Below are positions 13,709 through 21,093 of a DNA stretch of 23,505 nucleotides, one piece after another. The notes beneath the pieces were generated by a model. The model saw nothing but the letters and a program-made list of their open reading frames with translations, did not search any database and was not told the DNA's origin. Position 1 is the first letter of the stretch, and the number at the start of each line of letters is the position of its first letter. This stretch comes from Corynebacterium sp. (GTDB lineage Bacteria; Actinomycetota; Actinomycetes; Mycobacteriales; Mycobacteriaceae), in NCBI RefSeq assembly GCF_030152825.1, contig NZ_JASLIP010000039.1, positions 1 through 23,505 on the forward strand, read 5' to 3'. A program made the translations under genes and the position numbers.

Positions 13709-15280
13709 GTGACTACGAGGGCGAATGAGACTGCAGATGGCGCGACGGCTGGCGCTGCGTCGGATGGTGCTGCGGCTGATTCCGGTGTGACGGCGGCCGA
13801 TGTTGCTGGGCCGGGCGCTGTCGAGGCAACCGGGGGCACGCAGGCCAAGGAGGCGGCGATGCTGGGGGCCGCGTGGCAGTCCCTGCGCCGCAATGACGCC
13901 ACGCTGCGCCGGCTGGCCCAGGCCTTCGAGGAAGCAGGTCACGAGCTCTACCTGGTGGGTGGCTCGGTGCGCGACGCGATGCTGGCACGCCTCAGCCACG
14001 ACCTGGATTTCACCACGGATGCCCGCCCGGATGTGGTGATGGGAATCCTGGAGCCGATGGCCGAGACCGTGTGGGATACGGGTATCGAGTTCGGCACGGT
14101 GTCTGCGCTGGTTGGTGGCCTGGAGGTGGAGATCACCACCTTCCGGGCGGATCAGTATGACGGCCAGTCCCGCAACCCGGAGGTCACCTTCGGCGACACC
14201 CTGGAGGGCGATCTGGTGCGCCGGGATTTCCGGGCGAATGCGATGGCGTTGAAGCTTTCCGCAGACGGGGAGCACGAGTTCTGCGACCCGTTGGGCGGGT
14301 TGGCTGATGTGGCTGCCGGGGTGCTGGATACCCCGGATAGCCCGGAGGTGAGTTTCCGGGACGATCCGTTGCGCATGCTGCGGGCCTGCCGTTTTGTTTC
14401 TCAGCTGGGGTTTGCGGTCGCTCCCCGGGTGGCGGAGGCGATGGCGGCGATGGCGGATCAGATCCAGCGGATCACGGTGGAGCGGGTTGCTGTGGAGCTG
14501 AATAAGCTGCTGCTCGGCACGACCCCGTGGGAGGGCCTGGACCTGATGGTGGAGGCCGGCCTGGCGGACTTTGTTTTGCCTGAGCTGCCGCGTCTGCGGA
14601 TGACCCAGGATGAGCACAAGCAGCACAAGGATGTGTACTGGCACTCCCTGACGGTGCTGCGCAATGCGCTGGTGCAGGAGCAGAATTACGGCGTGGAGCC
14701 GGACCTGGAGCTGCGCTGGGCCGCCCTGCTGCACGATTGCGGAAAGCCGGATACCCGCGCGTTCACGGACTCGGGTCAGGTGACCTTCCACCAGCACGAG
14801 GTGGTGGGTGCGAAGCTGGTGCGCCGCCGCCTGCGGCAGCTGAAGTTCTCTAAGCAGCTGGTGAAGGATATTTCCCAACTGGTGTTCCTGCACATGCGTT
14901 TCTATGGCTATGGGGATAGCGCGTGGACGGATTCCGCGGTGCGGCGCTATGTGACGGATGCGGGTGATCTGCTGCCGAAGCTGCACATGCTGGTGCGGGC
15001 GGATTGCACGACCCGTAATAAGCGCAAGGGGGCGCGCCTGCGCCGTAATTACGACGACCTCGAGCGCCGCATTGAGGAACTCAAGGAGAAGGAGGACCTC
15101 GCCGCGGTGCGCCCGGACCTGGATGGCAACGAGATCATGGAGATCTTGGGTCTGAAGCCGGGCCCGGAGGTGGGTCAGGCGTGGGCGTTTTTGAAGGAGC
15201 TGCGCCTGGATCGGGGGCCGCTGGGCCGGGAGGAGGCGATCGCGGAGCTGCGGGCCTGGTGGGACGCGCAGCGGGGCTAG
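13709..15280 (+). CDS. pcnA: CCA tRNA nucleotidyltransferase (PcnA-like)
   Basis: This 523-aa class II nucleotidyltransferase adds or repairs the 3' CCA of tRNAs. From GTG 13709, the polymerase head has GGSVRD (84-89), the metal-binding D98-x-D100 and RRDFRANAMA (171-180). An HD-type domain follows, with LLHDCGK near residue 345. The RNA-binding tail ends with WWDAQRG. The start is uncertain. GTG 13709 fits a leaderless promoter, but ATG 13859 has a perfect AAGGAGG 5 nt upstream and gives 473 aa, close to the mycobacterial protein. The 50 residues between are Ala/Thr/Gly-rich and their codons are less GC-biased than the rest. The gene diverges from the Nudix gene as in M. tuberculosis (Rv3907c) and runs away from the presumed origin. 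Confidence 0.96.
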   Translation: MTTRANETADGATAGAASDGAAADSGVTAADVAGPGAVEATGGTQAKEAAMLGAAWQSLRRNDATLRRLAQAFEEAGHELYLVGGSVRDAMLARLSHDLDFTTDARPDVVMGILEPMAETVWDTGIEFGTVSALVGGLEVEITTFRADQYDGQSRNPEVTFGDTLEGDLVRRDFRANAMALKLSADGEHEFCDPLGGLADVAAGVLDTPDSPEVSFRDDPLRMLRACRFVSQLGFAVAPRVAEAMAAMADQIQRITVERVAVELNKLLLGTTPWEGLDLMVEAGLADFVLPELPRLRMTQDEHKQHKDVYWHSLTVLRNALVQEQNYGVEPDLELRWAALLHDCGKPDTRAFTDSGQVTFHQHEVVGAKLVRRRLRQLKFSKQLVKDISQLVFLHMRFYGYGDSAWTDSAVRRYVTDAGDLLPKLHMLVRADCTTRNKRKGARLRRNYDDLERRIEELKEKEDLAAVRPDLDGNEIMEILGLKPGPEVGQAWAFLKELRLDRGPLGREEAIAELRAWWDAQRG

Positions 15281-15436
15281 CGAAGGTTAGTGTCAGCTCT
15301 AGCTGCGAAAACGATCTAGTTTCAGGCCGGATGAGAACAACTATGCTCCTCCGGGTTCAGCGCGTTATAAATTTCCGCCCAAGCTGATCTGCTGCCATGT
15401 GTCATTTTAAGCGCCCAATCCCGCCGCTCACCCAGC

Positions 15437-15442
15437 TACACT
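15437..15442 (+). promoter_or_regulatory. -10 box, leaderless promoter of the second Nudix gene
   Basis: TACACT (15437-15442) lies 6 nt before the ATG at 15449, and no Shine-Dalgarno is visible at the proper distance. This fits a leaderless transcript. No good -35 is seen. The rest of the 168-bp spacer after pcnA (15281-15448) shows nothing else I can identify. Confidence 0.5.
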
Positions 15443-15448
15443 GCAGGC

Positions 15449-16021
15449 ATGGCAACCCCCGAGTTCATCCTCAACCTGCGCGAAAAAATCGGCAACGACC
15501 CGCTCTGGCTTCCCGGCATCACCGCGATCGTCCTCAAGGAAGTCCCGCCCGAAGCCCCACTCTGGGAAGTCCCGAAAGTCCTGCTCGTCAAGCGCGCCGA
15601 CAACGGTGAATGGACGCCCGTTTGCGGCATCGTCGACCCCGGCGAGGAACCCCACGTCGCCGCCATCCGCGAAGTCAAAGAGGAAACCGGCCTGTACGTC
15701 ACCGTCGCCGCCCTCCTCGGCGTCGGCGCCACCGACCAGGTCACCTACCCCAACGGGGACCAGACCTCATACATGGATACCGCAATGCGGTGCGTCCTCA
15801 CCGATAAGGACGCCAACCCCCTCGACCCCACACTCCCCGACTACGATTCACTCGCCGAACCCATCGTCGGCGACGAAGAATCCACCGACGTTGGCTGGTT
15901 CTCTGTGGCCCAACTGCCCCCGATGAAGCCCCGTTTTCGGCTGATCATCGCGGACGCCGTCGCGCAGCTGAAACACCCGCAGGGCTTCCGGCCCCGCATC
16001 GGCTACTTCAAGCGCAGCTAG
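15449..16021 (+). CDS. Nudix hydrolase
   Basis: This 190-aa, single-domain cytoplasmic protein has a perfect Nudix box at 60-82 (G60, E66, R74-E75, E78-E79, G81). It differs from the Nudix gene at 12778-13587 in lacking the basic N-terminus, and the two share little outside the box. The N-terminal WLPGITAIVL and C-terminal FSVAQLPPMKPRF segments frame a standard Nudix fold. Similar proteins are annotated as MutT-family or ADP-ribose-type pyrophosphatases, but the substrate cannot be fixed here. It is monocistronic and ends 24 bp from the convergent transporter gene with no obvious terminator between. Its codons end mostly in C, unlike pcnA just upstream on the same strand. Confidence 0.93.
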   Translation: MATPEFILNLREKIGNDPLWLPGITAIVLKEVPPEAPLWEVPKVLLVKRADNGEWTPVCGIVDPGEEPHVAAIREVKEETGLYVTVAALLGVGATDQVTYPNGDQTSYMDTAMRCVLTDKDANPLDPTLPDYDSLAEPIVGDEESTDVGWFSVAQLPPMKPRFRLIIADAVAQLKHPQGFRPRIGYFKRS

Positions 16022-16045
16022 GGTCGCTCCCCCACCAGCCCGGCG

Positions 16046-17074
16046 CTACCAGGTCGTGGCGCGCTCCGGGGCCTCCTCATACTTCGCGGCATAGCTGGAG
16101 GCCCGGAAGGAACAAATAATCAGCTGCACCTGGTGGAAGATCATCAGCGGCAGGATCATCATCCCCAGCCCGCCCCCGCCGAACATCACCGCAGCCATCG
16201 GCAGGCCCGAGGCCAGCGACTTCTTCGTACCCGCGAACTGGATCGCCACCTGGTCCTCATAGTTAAAGCCCAGCTTCCGGGCCGCGAGCGAGGAGGCCGA
16301 GAGCATCAGGTACACCAGCACCACCGAGCCCAGCACCAGGCCAACCACGCTGACCCAGCTGATCGTCGACCAGATCCCGTCCACGATCCCCTCGGAGAAG
16401 GACACGTACACCACCAGCCCGATGGAGATCTGGTCAACCTTCTTCGTCGCCTTCGACGCCGCGAAATCCTTCACCCACGGCCGCAGCAGCTGCCCCACCA
16501 CGAAGGGCAAGAACAGCTGCAGACCGATCTTGTAGAAGGTGCTGGCGTCGATATGGAAACCACCCTCCGCGTTGGACATCAACAACAGCACCAGCAGCGG
16601 CGTCAACACCACACCCAGCAAGCTAGACGCACTCGCCGCGACAATGGAGGCGGCCACATTACCCCGGGCGATCGACGTGAACGCCACCGAGGACTGCACC
16701 GTGGAGGGCACCAACGTCATGAACAAGATGCCCAGGTACATCTCCTGACCGATCAGCCCGGACAGCGGCCGCAGCACAACACCAACCAGCGGGAAAATCG
16801 CGAAGGTGAAGGCCACGATCAGCAGGTGCAGCCGCCAGTGCATCAGGCCCTCCAGCGCCTCCCGCGGGTGCAGGCGCGCACCGTAGAGGAAGAAGAGGAA
16901 GGCGATGGCGATGGTCACCACCCAGTTGCCGATCTCCGCGCCCTGCCCCCGCAGCGGAACGATCACCGCCGCGACCACCGCAAGCACTATCAACACAATC
17001 AAAAAGTCCGGGCGGTAGCCCAGGATCTTCTGCAGGACCGTCTGCTTCTTCGGGGTGGGGTTATCGGCGCTCAT
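16046..17074 (-). CDS. SBF-like (SLC10/BASS superfamily) transporter
   Basis: This 342-aa integral membrane protein has about ten hydrophobic segments and the features of the SBF-like branch (PF13593, as E. coli YfeH) of the bile acid:sodium symporter superfamily: FLYGARLHPREAL after the second helix, a central TLVPSTVQSSVAFTSIARGN cross-over motif, and FAGTKKSLASGLPMA in the second half. It probably cotransports an organic anion with Na+; the substrate is unknown. The frame is open to GTG 17104, but ATG 17074 is preferred because TACAAT lies exactly 7 nt upstream, giving a leaderless start, and neither upstream candidate has a ribosome site. It is divergent from the GMC operon and convergent with the Nudix gene. 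Confidence 0.9.
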   Translation of the reverse strand: MSADNPTPKKQTVLQKILGYRPDFLIVLIVLAVVAAVIVPLRGQGAEIGNWVVTIAIAFLFFLYGARLHPREALEGLMHWRLHLLIVAFTFAIFPLVGVVLRPLSGLIGQEMYLGILFMTLVPSTVQSSVAFTSIARGNVAASIVAASASSLLGVVLTPLLVLLLMSNAEGGFHIDASTFYKIGLQLFLPFVVGQLLRPWVKDFAASKATKKVDQISIGLVVYVSFSEGIVDGIWSTISWVSVVGLVLGSVVLVYLMLSASSLAARKLGFNYEDQVAIQFAGTKKSLASGLPMAAVMFGGGGLGMMILPLMIFHQVQLIICSFRASSYAAKYEEAPERATTW

Positions 17075-17081
17075 TCTTGGC

Positions 17082-17087
17082 ATTGTA
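17082..17087 (-). promoter_or_regulatory. -10 box of the SBF-like transporter gene
   Basis: On the minus strand TACAAT (17087-17082) matches the SigA -10 consensus at 5 of 6 positions and ends 7 nt before ATG 17074. GCTGAC stands 17 nt further upstream as a possible -35. The arrangement implies a leaderless mRNA and sets the start codon. Confidence 0.6.
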
Positions 17088-17136
17088 GCCTGCGTCACAG
17101 ACACGTCAGCGAAGGGGAGAATTGCACCCCGCGGGC

Positions 17137-17148
17137 AGCTTTAAAGCT
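17137..17148. promoter_or_regulatory. Palindrome AGCTTTAAAGCT in a divergent promoter region
   Basis: A perfect 12-bp AT-rich palindrome lies between the divergent transporter and GMC operon promoters (spacer 17075-17199). It could be an operator for a dimeric regulator of either gene. No regulator gene is adjacent. Confidence 0.3.
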
Positions 17149-17161
17149 TTTTCACAAATAT

Positions 17162-17190
17162 GGAATACACAAAGGGTTTCGTCGGGTTAA
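17162..17190 (+). promoter_or_regulatory. Possible ECF-type promoter of the GMC operon
   Basis: GGAAT (17162-17166) is followed after 18 nt by GGTTAA (17185-17190), resembling the SigH/SigM-type element before trxB (GGGAAT, 17 nt, GGTTAG). The start codon follows 10 nt later without a Shine-Dalgarno, so the transcript would be leaderless. TTAACT (17187-17192) could instead be a weak SigA -10. Confidence 0.4.
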
Positions 17191-17199
17191 CTAACGAAC

Positions 17200-18771
17200 A
17201 TGACGAATAACCGAGGGGACCACAGCACCGGCGCGGCAGCTGCCCGCGCACCACAGAACCCGACCGCAGGCAGCTCGACCGCAGGCACCGCGAGCGCCGA
17301 AAAGATCGGCCCGACCGCCGCGGCGCAAGAAACCTACGACGTCATCATCATCGGCGCCGGCACCTCCGGGCTGAACATCGCCCGCGAACTCGCCGCCGCA
17401 GGGCTCACCGTCCTCGGCCTGGAAGCCGGCAAGCGCTACGACCGCCACACCTACCCACGCACCGAGATCGACTCCAGCTCCCAGCTCTTCTGGGGCGGCG
17501 GCGTGGAACTGACCACCGACGCCGGCCTCGGCCTGCTCCGCCCCAAAGCCGTCGGCGGCGGCTCCATCGTCAACCAGGCCCTCATGGACCGCTTCGACGA
17601 CGTCGCCTTCTCCTCCTGGCGCGACCAGTCCGGCGTCTCCTGGCTCAACGAGGACCACCTCGCCCCCTACTACGATCGGGCCGAGGGAAACATGATCCTC
17701 AAGAACGTTCCCGAACAGTGGCGCAACGGCAACGCCAAGAACTTCGCCGAGGGCTTCGACGCCAACGGCTACCGCTACGCCCCACTGCGCCGCGGCGAGG
17801 CCGACTGCCGCTTCGAGGACGGCAACTGCTGCGTGGAATGCCTCAGCGGCTGCGGCATCGACTCCAAGCAGTCCACCGCCATCACCGCCCTGCCAGCAGC
17901 GGAAAAGCACGGCTTCCACCTCATCGACTGCGCCGAAGCACGGACGATCACCGAGCACCCCGACCGCGTCACCGTCACCACCCGCGTCCCCGCGGACAGC
18001 ACCCCGAAGGGCCGCCGCGGCTTCGGCAAGCCGACCTACTTCGAACCCCACGTGGAGCGCACCTTCACCGCCCGGCGCGTCGTCCTGGCCTCCGGGGCGA
18101 TTGGCAACACCGCCCTGCTGCTGCGCAGCGGCTACGGCAAGCAGCTGCCGGGCCTGGGCAAGAACTTCTTCACCCACCCCCAGTACATGAACCTGGGCCG
18201 CTACGCCGAGGACGTCCGCGCCTTCGCCGGCCCGCTGCAGAACTACAAGTCCGACGACCCGAGCTTCCGCCGCCAGGGCTTCAAGCTGGAGAATGTCTTC
18301 GCAGGCCCCGGCAATATCGCCCTCCTGCTGCCCGGCTTCGGGGCCCGCCACGCGGAGATCATGCAGGACTTCCCGCGCCTGGGCTGCATCGAGGTCTGCG
18401 TCCGCGACACCAACCCCGGCGAGATCACCATCAACCGTAAGGGCAACCCGGTGGTCAAGAAGAAGCTCAACCGGGAGGACGCCCGCCGCCGCGACGCCGG
18501 CATGGCCGCCATCCGCAATATCTTCAACGTCACCGGCGCGGAGGAGATCCTCCACGGACAGTTCGGCATCGGCCTGCACCTCATGGGCGGGCTCGGAATG
18601 GGTGCGAGCGCGAAGCAGGGCGTGGTCTCCCCCGAGTTCACCCTCTACGGCAGCCAGCGCATCCTCGCCGCGGACTCCTCGATCTTCCCCAACGCGCCGG
18701 GCATCAACCCCGCACTCACCATCGCCGCCCTGTCCCTCAAGGCCGCCGACCAGATCATCGCCGCGAGCTAA
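17200..18771 (+). CDS. GMC-family FAD-dependent oxidoreductase (probable alcohol oxidase/dehydrogenase)
   Basis: This 523-aa flavoprotein has the FAD-binding DVIIIGAGTSG (GAGTSG at 52-57), the GMC-type loop AVGGGSIVNQ (117-126), a Cys-rich insert (C203, C210, C211, C214, C218), and the C-terminal GMC segment with the likely catalytic pair H460 and N503 (GINPALTIAAL). GMC enzymes oxidise alcohols or sterols to aldehydes or ketones. The Cys cluster recalls long-chain alcohol oxidases, and the aldehyde dehydrogenase two genes downstream supports an alcohol substrate. The exact substrate is an inference; cholesterol-type substrates are an alternative. The first 44 residues are Ala/Thr-rich and precede the fold. 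No signal peptide is visible. It is the first gene of a three-gene operon, followed 18 bp later by the small gene. Confidence 0.9.
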   Translation: MTNNRGDHSTGAAAARAPQNPTAGSSTAGTASAEKIGPTAAAQETYDVIIIGAGTSGLNIARELAAAGLTVLGLEAGKRYDRHTYPRTEIDSSSQLFWGGGVELTTDAGLGLLRPKAVGGGSIVNQALMDRFDDVAFSSWRDQSGVSWLNEDHLAPYYDRAEGNMILKNVPEQWRNGNAKNFAEGFDANGYRYAPLRRGEADCRFEDGNCCVECLSGCGIDSKQSTAITALPAAEKHGFHLIDCAEARTITEHPDRVTVTTRVPADSTPKGRRGFGKPTYFEPHVERTFTARRVVLASGAIGNTALLLRSGYGKQLPGLGKNFFTHPQYMNLGRYAEDVRAFAGPLQNYKSDDPSFRRQGFKLENVFAGPGNIALLLPGFGARHAEIMQDFPRLGCIEVCVRDTNPGEITINRKGNPVVKKKLNREDARRRDAGMAAIRNIFNVTGAEEILHGQFGIGLHLMGGLGMGASAKQGVVSPEFTLYGSQRILAADSSIFPNAPGINPALTIAALSLKAADQIIAAS

Positions 18772-18789
18772 GGAAGGAAGAAAGCAGAC

Positions 18790-19353
18790 ATGACCAGCAA
18801 GAACCTCAACCCCCGCTCCACCGAGCTGCTCACCGCCACGCAGATGAAGGGCCTGCTGCGCCTGGGCGACGTCGTCATCCCCGGCGTCCCCGCCCGCAAG
18901 TCAGCGTCCGGTTCCCTGACCTCCGGCGGCGGGGCGCTGCCGTCCTTCTCCGAGTCCGGATGCGCGGCCGGCATCGACCGCATGCTCTCCTACATGTACG
19001 ACGACGACCGCACCGCCTTCCTCGCCCTCGCCACCGTCTGCGCCTACGCGCCCGCGCCCCTGGTCCGCCTAATCGTCGCGATGGCCAACGCGAATGCCAA
19101 GTTCCCCGAGCCGCTCGCCGGGCTGATGCGCATGGCCAACCTTGGTATCAAGGGTGTCGTCCACAGCCTCTACTACTCCAACCTCGGGGTGCGCCTGGGT
19201 GAAGAGCTCACCGACTCCCCACTGATCGCCCGGGGCAGCAACCCCAACCAGCTGCCGAACATCCACCAGGCCATCGGCTACGAGACCACCATCAACCAGG
19301 AGGCCTACGAGGCCGCCCTCGCCGCCGCCGACGCGCAGAACCCACGCGACTAA
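18790..19353 (+). CDS. Small protein of unknown function paired with the GMC oxidoreductase
   Basis: This 187-aa protein has no motif I can assign with confidence. It has a Ser/Gly-rich N-terminal section (about 35-52), a mostly helical middle (about 60-135, including DDDRTAFLALATVCAYAPAP) and a C-terminus with SNPNQLPNIHQAIGYE. Its size and its place right after a GMC flavoprotein recall the small subunits or partners of membrane-linked dehydrogenases (gluconate 2-dehydrogenase subunit 3-like), and I recall an uncharacterised actinobacterial family (DUF5987) beside GMC genes, but neither is proven. No twin-arginine signal or transmembrane helix is seen. The start has the purine-rich GGAAGGAAG 9 nt upstream, and the gene is surely cotranscribed with its neighbours. 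A role as partner or chaperone of the oxidoreductase is inferred. Confidence 0.85.
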   Translation: MTSKNLNPRSTELLTATQMKGLLRLGDVVIPGVPARKSASGSLTSGGGALPSFSESGCAAGIDRMLSYMYDDDRTAFLALATVCAYAPAPLVRLIVAMANANAKFPEPLAGLMRMANLGIKGVVHSLYYSNLGVRLGEELTDSPLIARGSNPNQLPNIHQAIGYETTINQEAYEAALAAADAQNPRD

Positions 19354-19385
19354 CCCGCGCTCAGAAACCACAAGGAGCACCCACC

Positions 19386-20918
19386 ATGGCAACACAGATC
19401 CCAGAATCCGAATACGCCCAGGTCGAGGGCGTCGTCGACAGGGCACGCGACGCACAGAAATCCATCGGCGCCCTCAGCGTCGAGGAAAGGCTCGAACACC
19501 TCCGCCTCCTGCGCGGGGTGATCGTTAACCGCACCGAGGAGATCGTCGACTGCGTCTGGGAGGAAACGGGCAAGTCCCGCAGCGACATCCTGATGTCCGA
19601 AATGTTCGGCGCGCTGGACGTCATCAGCTGGCACGAAAAGAATGCGGCGAAGGTCCTGGCCCCGCAGAAGGTCGAGACCCCGCTGACGATGATGGGTAAG
19701 AAGTCCGAGATCTGGTACGAACCGCTCGGCGTGGCCTTCGTCATCGCGCCGTGGAACTACCCCTTCTTCCAGGCGATCGTGCCGATCGTCGCCGCACTGG
19801 CCGCCGGCAACGCGGTCGTCTACAAGCCCTCCGAGCACACCCCGCTGGCCGGGCTGATCGAGTCCCTCATGGAGGAAGCCGCCATCGCCCCGAACTGGGT
19901 GCAGGTGGTCTACGGCGACGGTGCCGTGGGCGCGCAGGTCATCGACCAGCACCCCGACCTCGTGATGTTCACCGGCTCGTGCGCGACCGGCCGGAAGATC
20001 ATGAAGCAGTGCTCCGACATGCTCATTCCCGTCGAGCTCGAGCTCGGTGGCAAGGACCCCATGATCGTTTTCGAGGACGTCGACATCCGCCGCACCGCCG
20101 CGGGCGCACTGTTCGGCGGTCTGACCGCGACGGGCCAGTCCTGTACTTCCGTGGAGCGGCTCTACGTCCACGAGAGCATCAAGGAGGAGTTCGTCGCGGA
20201 GCTGGTGCGGCAGGCCCGGCTGCTCACGCAGGCGGACACGGATGCGCGCAACAACGACCTGGGCCGCATGACCGTCGACTTCCAGATCGAGCGGGTCAAC
20301 GAGCAGGTTCAAGACGCGCTGTCCCGCGGTGCCCGCCAGCTGACCGGCCAGGATTGGGACGGGCGTTCCGCGCTGATCCCGCCGATCCTGCTGGTCGACG
20401 TGCCGGAGGACGCGCTGGTCGTCACGGAGGAGACCTTCGGGCCGGTGATCCCGGTGCTGAGCTTCAGCTCCGAGCGAGAGGTCATCGACCGGGCGAATGA
20501 CACGCCGTTCGGGCTGACCGGCTCCGTGTGGAGCGCGGACATGGACCGGGCGCGCCGGGTGGCCGGGGCGCTGCGCATCGGCGGGGTGTCCATCAACAAC
20601 GTCATGGCCACCGAAGCCACCCCGGCGCTGCCGTTTGGTGGCGTGGGCGATTCCGGCATGGGCCGTCACAAGGGAGCCGAGGGACTGCGCGCGTGGTGCA
20701 ACCCGAAGTCCGTCATCGTGGACAAGGACGGTTCCCAGGGCGCTGGCCTGGAGGCGAACTGGTACCCGTACACGGAGAAGAAGTACGAGAAGTTCAGCAA
20801 GATGCTGCAGGCTTACTTCGCGGAGCAGCCCGCGCCGGTGAAGCTCGCGAAGTTCGGGCTGCTGGGGACCTCGCTGGAGTCCTACGCGCAGAAGGCGCTG
20901 GACGAGCGCGAGAAGTAG
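19386..20918 (+). CDS. Aldehyde dehydrogenase (NAD(P)+-dependent)
   Basis: This 510-aa enzyme of the aldehyde dehydrogenase superfamily oxidises an aldehyde to a carboxylic acid. Key residues are all present: N124 (APWNYPF), K147 (YKPSE), FTGS (195-198), the general base E219 (LELGGKDP) and the nucleophile C253 (GQSCTS). A tail of about 50 residues after the catalytic fold (from about 455) is longer than in most class members and basic/aromatic, ending in a helix; membrane contact is possible. ATG 19386 has AAGGAG 8 nt upstream, and the gap to the small gene is 32 bp. With the GMC enzyme it forms an alcohol > aldehyde > acid path. The first half prefers C-ending codons and the second half G-ending codons. 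Succinate-semialdehyde or betaine-aldehyde activity is less likely in this context but not excluded. Confidence 0.94.
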   Translation: MATQIPESEYAQVEGVVDRARDAQKSIGALSVEERLEHLRLLRGVIVNRTEEIVDCVWEETGKSRSDILMSEMFGALDVISWHEKNAAKVLAPQKVETPLTMMGKKSEIWYEPLGVAFVIAPWNYPFFQAIVPIVAALAAGNAVVYKPSEHTPLAGLIESLMEEAAIAPNWVQVVYGDGAVGAQVIDQHPDLVMFTGSCATGRKIMKQCSDMLIPVELELGGKDPMIVFEDVDIRRTAAGALFGGLTATGQSCTSVERLYVHESIKEEFVAELVRQARLLTQADTDARNNDLGRMTVDFQIERVNEQVQDALSRGARQLTGQDWDGRSALIPPILLVDVPEDALVVTEETFGPVIPVLSFSSEREVIDRANDTPFGLTGSVWSADMDRARRVAGALRIGGVSINNVMATEATPALPFGGVGDSGMGRHKGAEGLRAWCNPKSVIVDKDGSQGAGLEANWYPYTEKKYEKFSKMLQAYFAEQPAPVKLAKFGLLGTSLESYAQKALDEREK

Positions 20919-20924
20919 GGCGCT

Positions 20925-21062
20925 GGCCCGTGGGGGCGGGCCCCGGAGGGGGAAATGGTGTGCCGGCCCAAGGAGCACAAACCCCGGGGCCGGGTGAAGT
21001 AGGAAATGAGCCCTCCCGCCCGGGAGGCCCCCACGCCCCCCGCTGCGAGCGCCCCCGCGCTC
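20925..21062. terminator. GC-rich hairpins between convergent aldehyde dehydrogenase and MFS genes
   Basis: The 175-bp spacer holds several short stems: GGCCCG/CGGGCC (20925-20942), CCGGCCC/GGGCCGG (20963-20993), CCTCCC/GGGAGG (21012-21027) and GAGCGC/GCGCTC (21047-21062). None has a T-tract. Together they probably end transcription from both sides, but no single one is convincing. Confidence 0.4.
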
Positions 21063-21093
21063 TCCCCCGCTCCCCGTTAACCCTTTCGGGTGC

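Noticed and set aside
13588..13902. N-terminal extension of the Nudix gene to 13902 (374 aa)
   Set aside because: It would overlap the divergent pcnA start by nearly 200 bp. A ribosome site precedes the ATG at 13587.
17191..18579. Minus-strand open frame of 462 codons opposite the GMC gene
   Set aside because: Antisense shadow rich in Ala, Val, Gly and Asp. The plus-strand frame has complete GMC motifs.
21012..21062. Actinobacterial 6C RNA
   Set aside because: C-runs and two nearby hairpins are present, but the loops hold only about four bases and the six-C run lies outside a stem, unlike the 6C consensus.
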